This document shows, one piece after another, positions 14,172 to 21,848 of a stretch of 25,204 nucleotides of DNA. The notes beneath the pieces are model-generated. The model ran no database searches. It saw only the letters and a program-made list of their open reading frames with translations, and was not told the DNA's origin. How positions within the stretch are numbered: position 1 is the first letter of the stretch; each line of letters begins with the position of its first letter. The position numbers were made by a program, and so were the translations under genes. Source of the stretch: a virus; IMG/VR virus record IMGVR_UViG_3300047557_000798, positions 1 through 25,204 of that record; one strand, 5' to 3'.

Positions 14172-15167
14172 ATGGCAACTTCCGGTACAGTTTCGACAAC
14201 TCAATTTACGACTAGGCAGGTCATTGACCATGCCTACAGGCGTTGTCGGCTTGGTGCGCAACAGATCACCTCTGAGATGATCGACATTGCGAACGACCAG
14301 CTTTACCTAATTCTTTCCAATCTCGCGAATCGTGGTGTTCAGCTTTGGTGTATTGAGCGCACGGTGCTGCCGCTTTATGAGGGGCAGGGCTCTGTTCCGC
14401 TGCCGTTGGGCACGGTGGATTTGCTCAATACGAACCTAAGAACGCTGCAAGAAGCGACGGGTACGGTGTCCTCAACTTCAACGACGTATCAAAATTACAA
14501 TGATGAAGGCTTGACCGTTACGACGGTAGGCATCAAGTGGGCAGCGGCAGCGCAGCCTTATGTGGTTGAAAAGTCGAGCGATGGGTTGGTCTGGACAATC
14601 GTTGAGACGATTGAAGATACGACCGCGCCGACTCAGATTGCGGGCGAGTGGAGTTGGGTAGATACCGAGACTCCGCAGACTGCTGACTATTTCCGCGTTC
14701 GTGTGACGAGCGGAACCCTCTCGACCTCCAATGTCTTTTTCGGGAACACGCCTACAGAAATCCCTATAGCGCGTTTAAATCGCGATGACTATACGGCGCT
14801 GCCCAACAAATCATTTGAAGGTCGTCCTTTGCAGTTTTGGTTTGATCGTCAGATCAACCGACCGTATATGCGTCTTTGGCCGATTCCCAATCAGGCAGCG
14901 GAGACGCAGCAAATTGTGGTGTGGCGGCATCGGTACATCATGGATGTAGGCACGATGACGCAGGAACTAGAAGTTCCGCAGCGTTGGTTTGATGCGATTG
15001 TTGCGATGTTGGCGTCAAAGCTTGCGGAAGAGACTCCGGAAGTGGATGCGAACTTGATGCCGATCTTGGAAGCGAAGGCGGATAAGGCGTTGGCTCAAGC
15101 GGAAAACGAAGAGCGCGACAACAGCCCGATTTATTGGGCGCCTATGATTTCGCCGTATACGAAATGA
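14172..15167 (+). CDS. Head-tail connector / tail adaptor protein (P22 gp4-like class)
   Basis: The N-terminal ~80 residues are helical (QVIDHAYRRCRLGAQQITSE, DIANDQLYLILSNLANRGVQ). The C-terminal half has IPIARLNRDDYTALPNKSFE, GRPLQFWFDRQINRPYMRLW and VPQRWFDAIVAMLASKLAEE. This arrangement fits podoviral connector proteins that bind beneath the portal and close it after packaging. Residues about 85-195 are a Thr/Val/Trp-rich insert that looks like a beta-sandwich (discoidin-like), with a run AAAQPYVVEKSSDGLVW. The specific gp4 assignment is moderate. The TGA overlaps the ATG of the following GIY-YIG gene, so this conserved gene is the likely neighbour that guides the nuclease. Confidence 0.78.
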   Translation: MATSGTVSTTQFTTRQVIDHAYRRCRLGAQQITSEMIDIANDQLYLILSNLANRGVQLWCIERTVLPLYEGQGSVPLPLGTVDLLNTNLRTLQEATGTVSSTSTTYQNYNDEGLTVTTVGIKWAAAAQPYVVEKSSDGLVWTIVETIEDTTAPTQIAGEWSWVDTETPQTADYFRVRVTSGTLSTSNVFFGNTPTEIPIARLNRDDYTALPNKSFEGRPLQFWFDRQINRPYMRLWPIPNQAAETQQIVVWRHRYIMDVGTMTQELEVPQRWFDAIVAMLASKLAEETPEVDANLMPILEAKADKALAQAENEERDNSPIYWAPMISPYTK

Positions 15168-15823
15168 ACGTTAAAGAAAACTTTTACGCTTACATTCACG
15201 CAAGGCCAACAACTGTTGATGCCAATGGCGTTTTTTACATTGGTAAAGGCAAAGGAGATCGTTACAAAGATTTTTCCCATAGAACTTTTTATCACAAGAA
15301 CATTGTTAACAAATATGGAAAAGAAAATCTTTTAATTGGAAAAATTTATTGTTCTAGTGAGCAAATTGCTAAAGACCTTGAGATAGGTTTGATTAAGTGT
15401 TTTAAAAGAATGCAAGTAAAACTTGCAAACTTTACAGACGGCGGAGAAGGCTTGTCTGGGTACAAACACAGAGAAGAAACCAAAAGAAAGCAAAGTATTT
15501 CTAGACTTGGTAGGAAAATATCTCTTGAAACAAAAGAAAAGCTTAGGCTTGCAAATCTTGGCAAACCCGGAACTTTTTTAGGTAAAAAACATTCCGAAGA
15601 AACAAAGAGAAAAATATCTCTTTTAAAACTTGGAAAGCCAAATCCGTCTGCAAGACGAAAGATGGAGCAATGGGTAAAAGATAAAATCTCAAAGGTAAAG
15701 ATGAACAGGCCAATTGCCAGTTGCCCTTGGTGTGGTTTAACAAAACGACATAGCAACGCTATGAAACGCTATCATTTTGATAATTGCAAAATGAAGGAAA
15801 AAGGCAATGCCTCTCTTTCTTGA
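15164..15823 (+). CDS. GIY-YIG homing endonuclease with NUMOD3 repeats and a C-terminal zinc finger
   Basis: The ATG at 15164 overlaps the previous TGA (ATGA) and gives 219 residues. An upstream TTG at 15134 lies in the connector gene and is less likely. The core has FYAYIHA (7-13) and VFYIGKGKGD (23-32), catalytic E73, and N89 in ANFTDGGEG. NUMOD3-type DNA-binding repeats follow (YKHREETKRKQSISRLGRK, KHSEETKRKISLLKLGKP). A C187-x2-C190...H204-x3-C208 zinc finger ends the protein. The gene is much more AT-rich than its neighbours, a sign of recent arrival. A hairpin (15169-15176 with 15181-15188, one mismatch, AAAA loop) sits just after the start. Its end overlaps the next gene by 17 bases and supplies that gene's ribosome site. 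Confidence 0.92.
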   Translation: MNVKENFYAYIHARPTTVDANGVFYIGKGKGDRYKDFSHRTFYHKNIVNKYGKENLLIGKIYCSSEQIAKDLEIGLIKCFKRMQVKLANFTDGGEGLSGYKHREETKRKQSISRLGRKISLETKEKLRLANLGKPGTFLGKKHSEETKRKISLLKLGKPNPSARRKMEQWVKDKISKVKMNRPIASCPWCGLTKRHSNAMKRYHFDNCKMKEKGNASLS

Positions 15824-16121
15824 TACAAGAGGAAGAACTTACGCAGCGGTTGCTTGTTGTGACCGTTGCTCTAGAAAATTTCCGCTTGACATGTTAATGC
15901 CTGACCCAAATTACCCCGGGCTCAGGTGCTGCCCTGCTGACGTAGACGAACTCGACCCTTACAGACTTCCTGCTCGTCAGACTGAGCGAATTACGCTGCC
16001 TTTTGTTCGTCCGGACACGCCGCTTACGAGTGCACCGTATGGTGTCATTAGTGAAGATGGCAACACGTTCTTGATTGACGAACAAGGTGATGAATACCTT
16101 GAACCGCAGCAGGTGCCCTGA
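15807..16121 (+). CDS. Small zinc-ribbon-like tail-region protein (104 aa)
   Basis: The protein begins MPLFLDTRGRTYAAVACCDR and has C18-x2-C21, then C41-C42 where related phage proteins usually have a second CxxC. The second metal site therefore looks degenerate (only C41-C42). The middle pattern DELDPYRLPARQTERITLPF is one I recall from small proteins next to podoviral tail genes. The start is in the 3' end of the GIY-YIG gene, with AAGGAAAAAGG just upstream. Its TGA overlaps the ATG of the fibre gene. Function is unknown; a minor tail or assembly protein is likely from position. Confidence 0.78.
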   Translation: MPLFLDTRGRTYAAVACCDRCSRKFPLDMLMPDPNYPGLRCCPADVDELDPYRLPARQTERITLPFVRPDTPLTSAPYGVISEDGNTFLIDEQGDEYLEPQQVP

Positions 16122-18499
16122 TGGCTACGGTGCCCAGCAACCTCGTACCCGCCCGCATAACATCCCTGCCGGAGGCTCCGGTTGCGGACCCGGCTGGTTA
16201 TTTCCCGATTGTTATTGCGGGCACGACCTATAAGGTTCAGTTTAGCCAGATCAATCAGAATCTGACGGTTCCGCCGTCGCGTGCCATTACTGCGGGTACG
16301 GGACTCACGGGCGGCGGTACGCTTTCGCACGACATTACGATTGCTGTGGCTAACGGCGGCATTGGTGATACGCAACTTGATACAACGGGTGTTGCAGCAG
16401 GTACGTATGGTACGGCGCAATTGGTGCCGGTCATTACGGTTAGCAACAAGGGCCGCGTAACCAGCATTTCGACGGTATCTATTGCGCAGGCTGGGTTGGT
16501 TCCGGATTCGCGTCAAGTCACCGCAGGCAGCGGAATCATTGGCGGCGGGAATCTTGCTCAGGACATTTCTTTCAGCATTGACTACGCCACGGTGGCTCCG
16601 GTTGCTGGCGGCGTGGCTTCGGTGGGTACGTCATCGAAGATTGCGCGTGGCGATCACGTTCACCCGGCAGTAGATCTTTCGGATACGGCTAAGACAACGG
16701 GCGTGTTGCCCTTAGGTCGTGGCGGTACGGGATCGGCAATATCTCCTGTAGCTGGTGCCGTGGTGTACAGCGATGGCACCAATTTTGCGCTGAGCAATCA
16801 AGGTAGCCCGGGTCAGGTGTTGTCGTCCAATGGTACGGCTGCACCGACTTGGTTGACGATTACGGGCGCGGGCACCGTTACCAGCATTGATGTCAGCAGC
16901 ACGGTAAGTGGGCTGGCGTTTACGGGTGGTCCGGTTACGGCGGCGGGCACGATTACGATGTCTGGGACGCTTGCTGTAACCCATGGTGGTACAGGCGCTG
17001 GAACGGCGTCGGGTGCACGGACTAACTTGGGTCTTGGAACAATTGCGACTCAAGATGCTAGTGATGTCATCATTTCAGGCGGTAGCATCACAGTTTCTAC
17101 GCTCGTAGCGACTAGCAGCGCAATTACGAATCTGACGGCGACGAGTGCGACGGTTACCAATCTAAAGGCGACTAGCGCAACGATTGATAACTTTACGTTT
17201 ACGTCGGCTACGGTCACTCGGCTATCGGCAACCAGCGCCAGTATCAGTCAGCTTAGCGTAGAGTCCGCAAGCATTACGACGGCCAGTATTGGCAGCGCGG
17301 GTATTACGACGCTTAGCGGATCTAGCGCACAGATCACAACGATTGGCGCAACGAGCGGCAACGTTACGACGCTAACAGGCGACAGCTGGACCGTTACGAA
17401 CTTCCGCGCAACCAGCGCCACGATTGACAACTTTACGTTTACTTCGTCCACGGTTACGAATCTAACCGCGACCTCGGCCAGCATTACGACGCTGACGGGC
17501 GGCTCGGCCACGATTACGACGCTCAACGCCCCGACCATTACGGGCACGACCTTGGGCTACGGCTCGGCTAGTCTGACGACGCTGAGCGCGGCTAGTGCGG
17601 GTATCACGACGCTTTCCAGCGGGTCGTTTACGGCGACGAATCTCACGGCCACGAGCGGCACGGTTACGACCTTGGCTGCGACCTCGGCAGCGGTCACTAA
17701 TCTGTCTGTTACGAGCCTGACCGTAAGCAGTCTGTCGCTGAGCAACGCGACCTTTACCAGCGCGACCATTACGACGCTAACCAGCACGAGCGCGGCTATT
17801 ACGACCGCCTCGGGTACGTCGCTCCGGTACGGCAGTGCGGACATTACGACCCTGACCAGCGGGTCTTTGACGGCGACCAATCTGACTTCGACGAGCGGGA
17901 CGGTCACGACCCTAACGAGTACTTCTGCGGGGATTACGACGCTTTCTTCGGGGTCTTTGACCGCAACCAATTTGACGGCCACGAGCGGAACCGTTACGAC
18001 GCTTGCCGGGACATCGGCTGCAATCACCACGATTTCAAGCGGGTCCCTGACTGCAACGAATCTGACCTCGACAAGTGGGACAGTTACGACGCTGACTTCG
18101 ACTTCAGCGGGTATTACCACCCTGTCGAGCGGGTCACTGACGGCGACTAATCTGACGGCAACCAGCGGTACGGTCACCACGTTGGCTTCGACCTCGGCGG
18201 CGATTACCAATTTGTCGGTTACAAGCCTGACGGTATCGAGCTTGTCGCTCGCCAATGCGACCTTTACGTCCGCCACGATTACGACGCTGACTTCCACCTC
18301 GGCGGCGATTACGACCCTTTCGGGAACCACGCTGTCGTATGGCAGTTCGTCCATTACGAACCTGTCCTTGGGAAGCCTTGTGATCAGCTCGACGACGCTG
18401 GTTGCGAACCTGAATGCTGATTTGCTGGATGGGCAAACGGGAAGTTATTATTTGGATCTGGCTAATGCCACAGGAACCCTGAGCGGGGGAGCATACTAA
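16121..18499 (+). CDS. Large repetitive tail fibre protein
   Basis: This 792-residue protein is almost entirely Ser, Thr, Gly, Ala, Val, Leu and Ile. Residues 1-320 hold fibre-type modules: ITSLPEAPVADPAGYFPIVI near the N terminus, two GTGLTGGGTL / GSGIIGGGNL turns with similar flanks, and GGTGAGTASGARTNLGLGT. Residues about 325-757 are a long array of a ten-residue repeat (T-L-x-A-T-S-A-x-I-T type) that should form a beta-helical or triple-stranded shaft. The C terminus has NADLLDGQTGSYYLD, a motif common at fibre ends, and finishes SGGAY. The expected role is receptor reach at the cell surface. The ATG overlaps the preceding TGA, and the TAA overlaps the next ATG. The related repeats continue in the next gene, so the two probably arose by duplication. 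Confidence 0.88.
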   Translation: MATVPSNLVPARITSLPEAPVADPAGYFPIVIAGTTYKVQFSQINQNLTVPPSRAITAGTGLTGGGTLSHDITIAVANGGIGDTQLDTTGVAAGTYGTAQLVPVITVSNKGRVTSISTVSIAQAGLVPDSRQVTAGSGIIGGGNLAQDISFSIDYATVAPVAGGVASVGTSSKIARGDHVHPAVDLSDTAKTTGVLPLGRGGTGSAISPVAGAVVYSDGTNFALSNQGSPGQVLSSNGTAAPTWLTITGAGTVTSIDVSSTVSGLAFTGGPVTAAGTITMSGTLAVTHGGTGAGTASGARTNLGLGTIATQDASDVIISGGSITVSTLVATSSAITNLTATSATVTNLKATSATIDNFTFTSATVTRLSATSASISQLSVESASITTASIGSAGITTLSGSSAQITTIGATSGNVTTLTGDSWTVTNFRATSATIDNFTFTSSTVTNLTATSASITTLTGGSATITTLNAPTITGTTLGYGSASLTTLSAASAGITTLSSGSFTATNLTATSGTVTTLAATSAAVTNLSVTSLTVSSLSLSNATFTSATITTLTSTSAAITTASGTSLRYGSADITTLTSGSLTATNLTSTSGTVTTLTSTSAGITTLSSGSLTATNLTATSGTVTTLAGTSAAITTISSGSLTATNLTSTSGTVTTLTSTSAGITTLSSGSLTATNLTATSGTVTTLASTSAAITNLSVTSLTVSSLSLANATFTSATITTLTSTSAAITTLSGTTLSYGSSSITNLSLGSLVISSTTLVANLNADLLDGQTGSYYLDLANATGTLSGGAY
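17096..18390 (+). repeat. Tandem 30-base / 10-residue repeat array in the fibre gene
   Basis: The array has a 30-base period in frame with the gene. A higher-order 90-base unit is clearest from about 17861, with the start of SGSLTATNL recurring at 17861, 17951, 18041 and 18131 (another variant at 17621). The protein units are nearly identical (SSGSLTATNLTATSGTVTTL type), but the DNA differs at many third positions from copy to copy. This is coding repeat, not a CRISPR array. Confidence 0.9.
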
Positions 18500-20334
18500 T
18501 GCCTACTATTCTGACGAAGCGAAGCAATACTCCGGGCGCGATCCCGGCAACGGCTAATCTGACCAACGCGGCAGGCGGTGCGGAGCTGGCGGTTAATACC
18601 GCAGATAAGCGGATCTTTACCATCAACTCCAGCAGTGCGGTGGTGGAGCTGGGTACAAATCCGGCTAGTCTGACCTGTGCAGACGTTTCGGCTACGGTGC
18701 TTCGTGCGGGCAGCGCAACGATTACGAATCTGATTGCTACGACGGCTACGGTGTCGGATCTGTCGGCTACGGTTGCTCGTATCAGCAGCTTGACCATCAG
18801 CAGCCTTTCGCTCAGCAATGCTACGTTCGGATCGGCAACGATTACGAATCTGACTTCTACCTCCGCCACCATCACCAACCTGCTGGCGACAACTTTAACG
18901 GTTTCTGGGGTGGGTATATTCCCAGCGGGGTCTGCTGCATCTGCTGCCATCACCACAACCGGCGACACCAACACCGGCATCTTCTTCCCTGCAGCAGACA
19001 CCATCGCTTTCACTGAGGGTGGGGTTGAGTCGGCTAGGTTTGACTCTAGTGGGAATTTTGGGATTGGGACGAGTTCTCCGACGTTTAAGTTAGATGTTGC
19101 CAGTAGCGGGGGTAGTCTTTTTAGACTAGTTCGCGGCACCGTTAGTTATGGCGCATTTCTTGGTGCTACAGAAGCGTTTGTCGGAACTTTTAGCAATAAT
19201 AATTTGCTATTTATTACAAACGACACTACCAAAGCCACTCTTGACACCTCCGGCAACCTCGGTCTGGGCGTAACGCCGAGTGCTGCTAGCACTCCAAGCA
19301 TGTTTTCATCAGCGGGTGTTTACGTAGGAACGTCCGAATTCAATGGCGCTGCCAATGCCACTTTTAATTCTGGTTGGAAATATATTGGGACTGGCCAAGC
19401 AACCAGACATCAGCAAGTAGCAGGCGAACACCGCTTCTTTACAGCAGCCTCCGGCACCGCAGGCAACACCATCACGTTCACGCAGGCGATGACGCTGGAT
19501 TCGTCAAGTCGTCTTGGCGTTAACACCGGCAGCGGTTCTTTGACTTACAGATTTACTGCTGCTGGAACACAAAACAATAACGATATTGTTAGTTTCAATA
19601 CGACTACCAGCACGATGGCTTATTTGAGCGTTAATGATAGTTATGCTCAAGTAGGAACGCAGAGCAACATCGCGCTTGCAATGATTACCAACAACACCGA
19701 ACGCGCCCGCATCACGAGCGGGGGGGATTTTTATGTAGGCACTACAACTGCATTTAATCAATCAAAGTTTTCGTTTAATGCTGGAGCCGCTCGTGGCATG
19801 GGGGTAACTAACTCTGATACTAGCGCACACGTTCTTCAAGTTGACAATACAAGCGCAGGTTATAACGACCTCGCTGGCGGTATGCTCTACATTTCTCAAG
19901 GCGGGGCAACGGAAACTGGATTTAGAGCAATATCTGTCTACACAAATTCTGGCGCAAGATTCGCTGTTCGTGGCGACGGTACTATCTATTCCACAAATAC
20001 TACAGTTCAGTCAGTTTCAGATGAAAGATTTAAAGAAAACATTAGAAATCTTGACTCTGGTTTAAGCAAATTACTGCAGGTCAAGCCACGCAGATTTGAC
20101 TGGAAACAAGGCAGAGGAACAGGACAAAAGAATGTTGCTGGTTTTATCGCTCAAGAAATTGAATTAGTGTTTCCAGAGCTTGTTGATGAGTTCCAAGATG
20201 GTATTGAGGATAAAACGCTTTATAAATCTGTTGGCTATTCAGGATTAATTCCGACATTGGTCAAAGCCATCCAAGAACAGCAAGCAATGATTAACGATCT
20301 GAAGGCCAAAGTCGCCGCATTGGAGAGTAAGTAA
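18499..20334 (+). CDS. Tail fibre / spike with C-terminal S74 self-cleaving chaperone
   Basis: This 611-residue protein starts MPTILTKRSNTPGAIPATAN, a fibre N terminus with a NAAGGAELAVNTADKRIF motif. Residues about 65-140 repeat the same ten-residue shaft unit found in the previous gene. Residues 150-500 contain fibre beta modules (TTGDTNTGIFFPAADTIAFT, SSGNFGIGTSSPT). The C terminus carries an S74 intramolecular chaperone: S507-D-E-R-F-K-E-N-I starts it, followed by KPRRFDWKQG, then AGFIAQEIELVFPELV and a final helix. By family knowledge this domain promotes trimer folding and then cuts itself off at the serine, leaving about 506 residues. The ATG overlaps the previous TAA. The 3' half is more AT-rich than the 5' half, suggesting mosaic exchange. 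Confidence 0.92.
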   Translation: MPTILTKRSNTPGAIPATANLTNAAGGAELAVNTADKRIFTINSSSAVVELGTNPASLTCADVSATVLRAGSATITNLIATTATVSDLSATVARISSLTISSLSLSNATFGSATITNLTSTSATITNLLATTLTVSGVGIFPAGSAASAAITTTGDTNTGIFFPAADTIAFTEGGVESARFDSSGNFGIGTSSPTFKLDVASSGGSLFRLVRGTVSYGAFLGATEAFVGTFSNNNLLFITNDTTKATLDTSGNLGLGVTPSAASTPSMFSSAGVYVGTSEFNGAANATFNSGWKYIGTGQATRHQQVAGEHRFFTAASGTAGNTITFTQAMTLDSSSRLGVNTGSGSLTYRFTAAGTQNNNDIVSFNTTTSTMAYLSVNDSYAQVGTQSNIALAMITNNTERARITSGGDFYVGTTTAFNQSKFSFNAGAARGMGVTNSDTSAHVLQVDNTSAGYNDLAGGMLYISQGGATETGFRAISVYTNSGARFAVRGDGTIYSTNTTVQSVSDERFKENIRNLDSGLSKLLQVKPRRFDWKQGRGTGQKNVAGFIAQEIELVFPELVDEFQDGIEDKTLYKSVGYSGLIPTLVKAIQEQQAMINDLKAKVAALESK

Positions 20335-20507
20335 TGTCCGACGCAAAGTTAGAAATGACGCTCGTGATGGAGCCAGCCGAAGCCGTCGCCATCGTGAATC
20401 TGCTGGGTAGCCTCCCGACGAGTCAAGGCGGGTTCCCGTTGTGGCAAAAACTAAAGGCGCAAGTTGAGGCGCAGATGCCGAAGCCGGAAGAAGAGACGAA
20501 GCAATAA
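20334..20507 (+). CDS. Small hypothetical protein after the fibre gene (57 aa)
   Basis: The ATG at 20334 overlaps the TAA of the fibre gene, and the frame ends TAA 20505-20507. The protein begins MSDAKLEMTLVMEPAEAVAI, has a short helix (VNLLGSLPTSQGGFPLWQKL) and a charged C terminus. No family is recognised. The exact stop/start overlap supports coding. A chaperone or trimer helper of the fibre is one possibility, given that small genes often follow fibre genes; this is inference. Confidence 0.72.
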   Translation: MSDAKLEMTLVMEPAEAVAIVNLLGSLPTSQGGFPLWQKLKAQVEAQMPKPEEETKQ

Positions 20508-20513
20508 GTAATT

Positions 20514-20567
20514 GTGTATGTACTATTTATATTCCGTAACTAACAATTTAAACGGAATGTCATACAT
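20514..20567 (+). promoter_or_regulatory. Stem-loop that pairs the GIY-YIG start codon
   Basis: TGTATG (20515-20520), which includes the ATG start at 20518, pairs with CATACA (20561-20566). Inside it, after an eight-base bulge, 20529-20537 pairs with 20552-20560 (ATTCCGT with ACGGAAT extended by one wobble and one A-T pair). The folded message would hide the start codon. This is seen as sequence complementarity only. Confidence 0.5.
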
Positions 20568-21171
20568 TGGCGTTACTCGCAATGTAGATGCGAGATGGTC
20601 TGCGCATAAAAGAACAGACGGATTTTGCTCATATTTTTACAATGCAATTAAAAAATACGGAAGTGAGAATTTTACTTTTGAAGTAATTGCTCAAGCAAAA
20701 GATAGAGACAGTGCAATTTGGTGCGAAATGACCATAATTGCTGATCGTAAAACAAAGTGCCCAAATGGATATAACCTGACAAACGGCGGGGATGGAATGC
20801 ATGGGTACAAAATGTCAGAAGAGACAAAAAGAAAAATTTCAGAAAAAAACAAAGGAAGACGTATTTCTGAAGAAGTTAAGAAAAAACTTTCCGCAGCCGG
20901 AAGGCTAAGGCGCGATACAGAGGAAACTAAATTAAAAAGATCACTTTCATTGAAAGGCCGAAAGTTTTCTGCTGAAACTTTGAAAAAAATGAGTGAAGGT
21001 CAAAAAAGACGTGAAAAATCTTCTCCTGAAACAAATGAAAAACGCAGACAAAAAATGATTGAAATTTGGAAGACAAGAGTAATTTCGGAAGAAGCAAGAG
21101 AAAAAATGAGGGAAAGTGGTAGGCTAGTTCAGCAAAGAAGAAAGCAAGAGCGTAGTTATGCAAATCAATGA
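20518..21171 (+). CDS. GIY-YIG homing endonuclease with NUMOD3 repeats
   Basis: The ATG at 20518 gives 217 residues; a TTG at 20512 would add two. The core reads YYLYSVTNNLNGMSYIGVTR (2-21), with the catalytic E70 in AIWCEMTII and N86 in YNLTNGGDG. At least four NUMOD3-type repeats follow (YKMSEETKRKISEKNKGR, ISEEVKKKLSAAGRLR, FSAETLKKMSEGQKRR, ISEEAREKMRESGRL), making an extended basic DNA-binding tail. The gene is strongly AT-rich with Lys AAA and Ile ATT codons, unlike its neighbours, and is probably recently acquired. No strong ribosome site is visible. A stem-loop covers the start. Its last 14 bases overlap the start of the membrane protein gene at 21158, supplying its leader. Fibre genes or lysis genes nearby could hold its target. 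Confidence 0.93.
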   Translation: MYYLYSVTNNLNGMSYIGVTRNVDARWSAHKRTDGFCSYFYNAIKKYGSENFTFEVIAQAKDRDSAIWCEMTIIADRKTKCPNGYNLTNGGDGMHGYKMSEETKRKISEKNKGRRISEEVKKKLSAAGRLRRDTEETKLKRSLSLKGRKFSAETLKKMSEGQKRREKSSPETNEKRRQKMIEIWKTRVISEEAREKMRESGRLVQQRRKQERSYANQ

Positions 21172-21442
21172 AATTTTTTTATTTATTTTTATAGCATTGA
21201 ACGCTCTAGACGTATGGAGCACGTTGAAGGCTTTGAAGTTAGGAGGACGCGAGGTGAACCCGATTCTTGCCAAGGCTTTTAACTACGCTGACCCGCTCGC
21301 GGTGATGGTAGTGATCAAACTAGCCGGGGTCTGGGCGCTGTGGTGGTTAGATATGTACGTCCTGACCGGAATCATGTGTGCGCTGTACCTCTACGTCGTG
21401 GATCGGAATCTCGGCGTCATTGAGAAGTTGAAGAAGCGATGA
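21158..21442 (+). CDS. Membrane protein of the lysis region (94 aa, DUF5658-like)
   Basis: The protein has a hydrophobic N terminus (IFLFIFIALNALDVWSTLKA), the motif LKLGGREVNPILAK (residues about 25-40) and two further membrane segments (LAVMVVIKLAGVWALWWLDM, and VLTGIMCALYLYVV). The Gly-Gly-Arg-Glu-x-Asn-Pro motif recalls DUF5658-type small membrane proteins. It starts within the end of the GIY-YIG gene and overlaps the next gene by four bases. Its position at the head of the lysis cassette suggests a holin, pinholin or antiholin role, but the family function is not known to me. Confidence 0.8.
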   Translation: MQINEIFLFIFIALNALDVWSTLKALKLGGREVNPILAKAFNYADPLAVMVVIKLAGVWALWWLDMYVLTGIMCALYLYVVDRNLGVIEKLKKR

Positions 21443-21618
21443 CGGTCGAAGCCAAAGACCTGAAGTTGCTAAAGAGTGACTATACCCACCGGATTAAATC
21501 GGTCGGGGACAGGGTAAGGGGCTTGGAGCGTAGGCTCGACTGGGTTGAGAAGTTGTTGTGGTTATCGGCGGGAGCCGTGATTAGTTGGTTAGTGTCAATT
21601 GTGATACGGAGCGTGTGA
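21439..21618 (+). CDS. Small coiled-coil protein with a C-terminal membrane anchor (59 aa)
   Basis: The ATG at 21439 overlaps the previous stop and the frame ends TGA 21616-21618. The N-terminal ~35 residues are charged and helical (THRIKSVGDRVRGLERRLDW). The C-terminal ~22 residues form one membrane segment (LLWLSAGAVISWLVSIVIRS). The layout is similar to XhlA-type small lysis accessory proteins. It lacks a lipobox and signal peptide, so it is not an evident spanin. It is coupled to the next gene through TGATG. Confidence 0.75.
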   Translation: MTVEAKDLKLLKSDYTHRIKSVGDRVRGLERRLDWVEKLLWLSAGAVISWLVSIVIRSV

Positions 21619-21845
21619 TGGAAGACGGTCAGATTCTATTCAACATCATTATCGGAATCGCTGGGCTTTTCGGCGGTTGGATTCTGAATAACATCTCCCG
21701 TTCTATTGAGCGTCTGGACAAGGACGTTCGGGCGTTGCCGCTGACCTACGTGACCCGTGCGGATTACCGCGCAGACATTGAAGAAATCAAAACGATGCTG
21801 AACCGAATCAACGACAAGTTAGATGCCAAGGCGGATAAGGAGTAA
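21618..21845 (+). CDS. Small membrane-anchored coiled-coil protein (75 aa)
   Basis: The ATG at 21618 overlaps the TGA of the previous gene, with GGAG a few bases upstream. A GTG at 21585 would extend it inside that gene and is unlikely. Residues 5-25 form one membrane segment (ILFNIIIGIAGLFGGWILNN). The rest is a helical, charged tail (SIERLDKDVRALPLTYVTRA followed by DYRADIEEIKTMLNRINDKL). The layout mirrors the previous protein: anchor first and coil after. Proteins of this pattern often accompany holins in phages. It probably acts in lysis at the inner membrane; the detailed role is unknown. Confidence 0.8.
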   Translation: MEDGQILFNIIIGIAGLFGGWILNNISRSIERLDKDVRALPLTYVTRADYRADIEEIKTMLNRINDKLDAKADKE

Positions 21846-21848
21846 CCG

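Noticed and set aside
17557-18354. Long minus-strand open frame of 265 codons
   Set aside because: It is the reverse shadow of the Thr/Ser repeat array; its Val-rich repetitive product and lack of a start signal show no independent coding. Other minus-strand frames (2368-2985, 3617-4174, 4385-4963, 13369-14199) are shadows too.
17096-18390. CRISPR-like regular repeats
   Set aside because: The repeats are a 30-base coding period in a fibre gene, imperfect in DNA, with no unique spacers and no cas genes.
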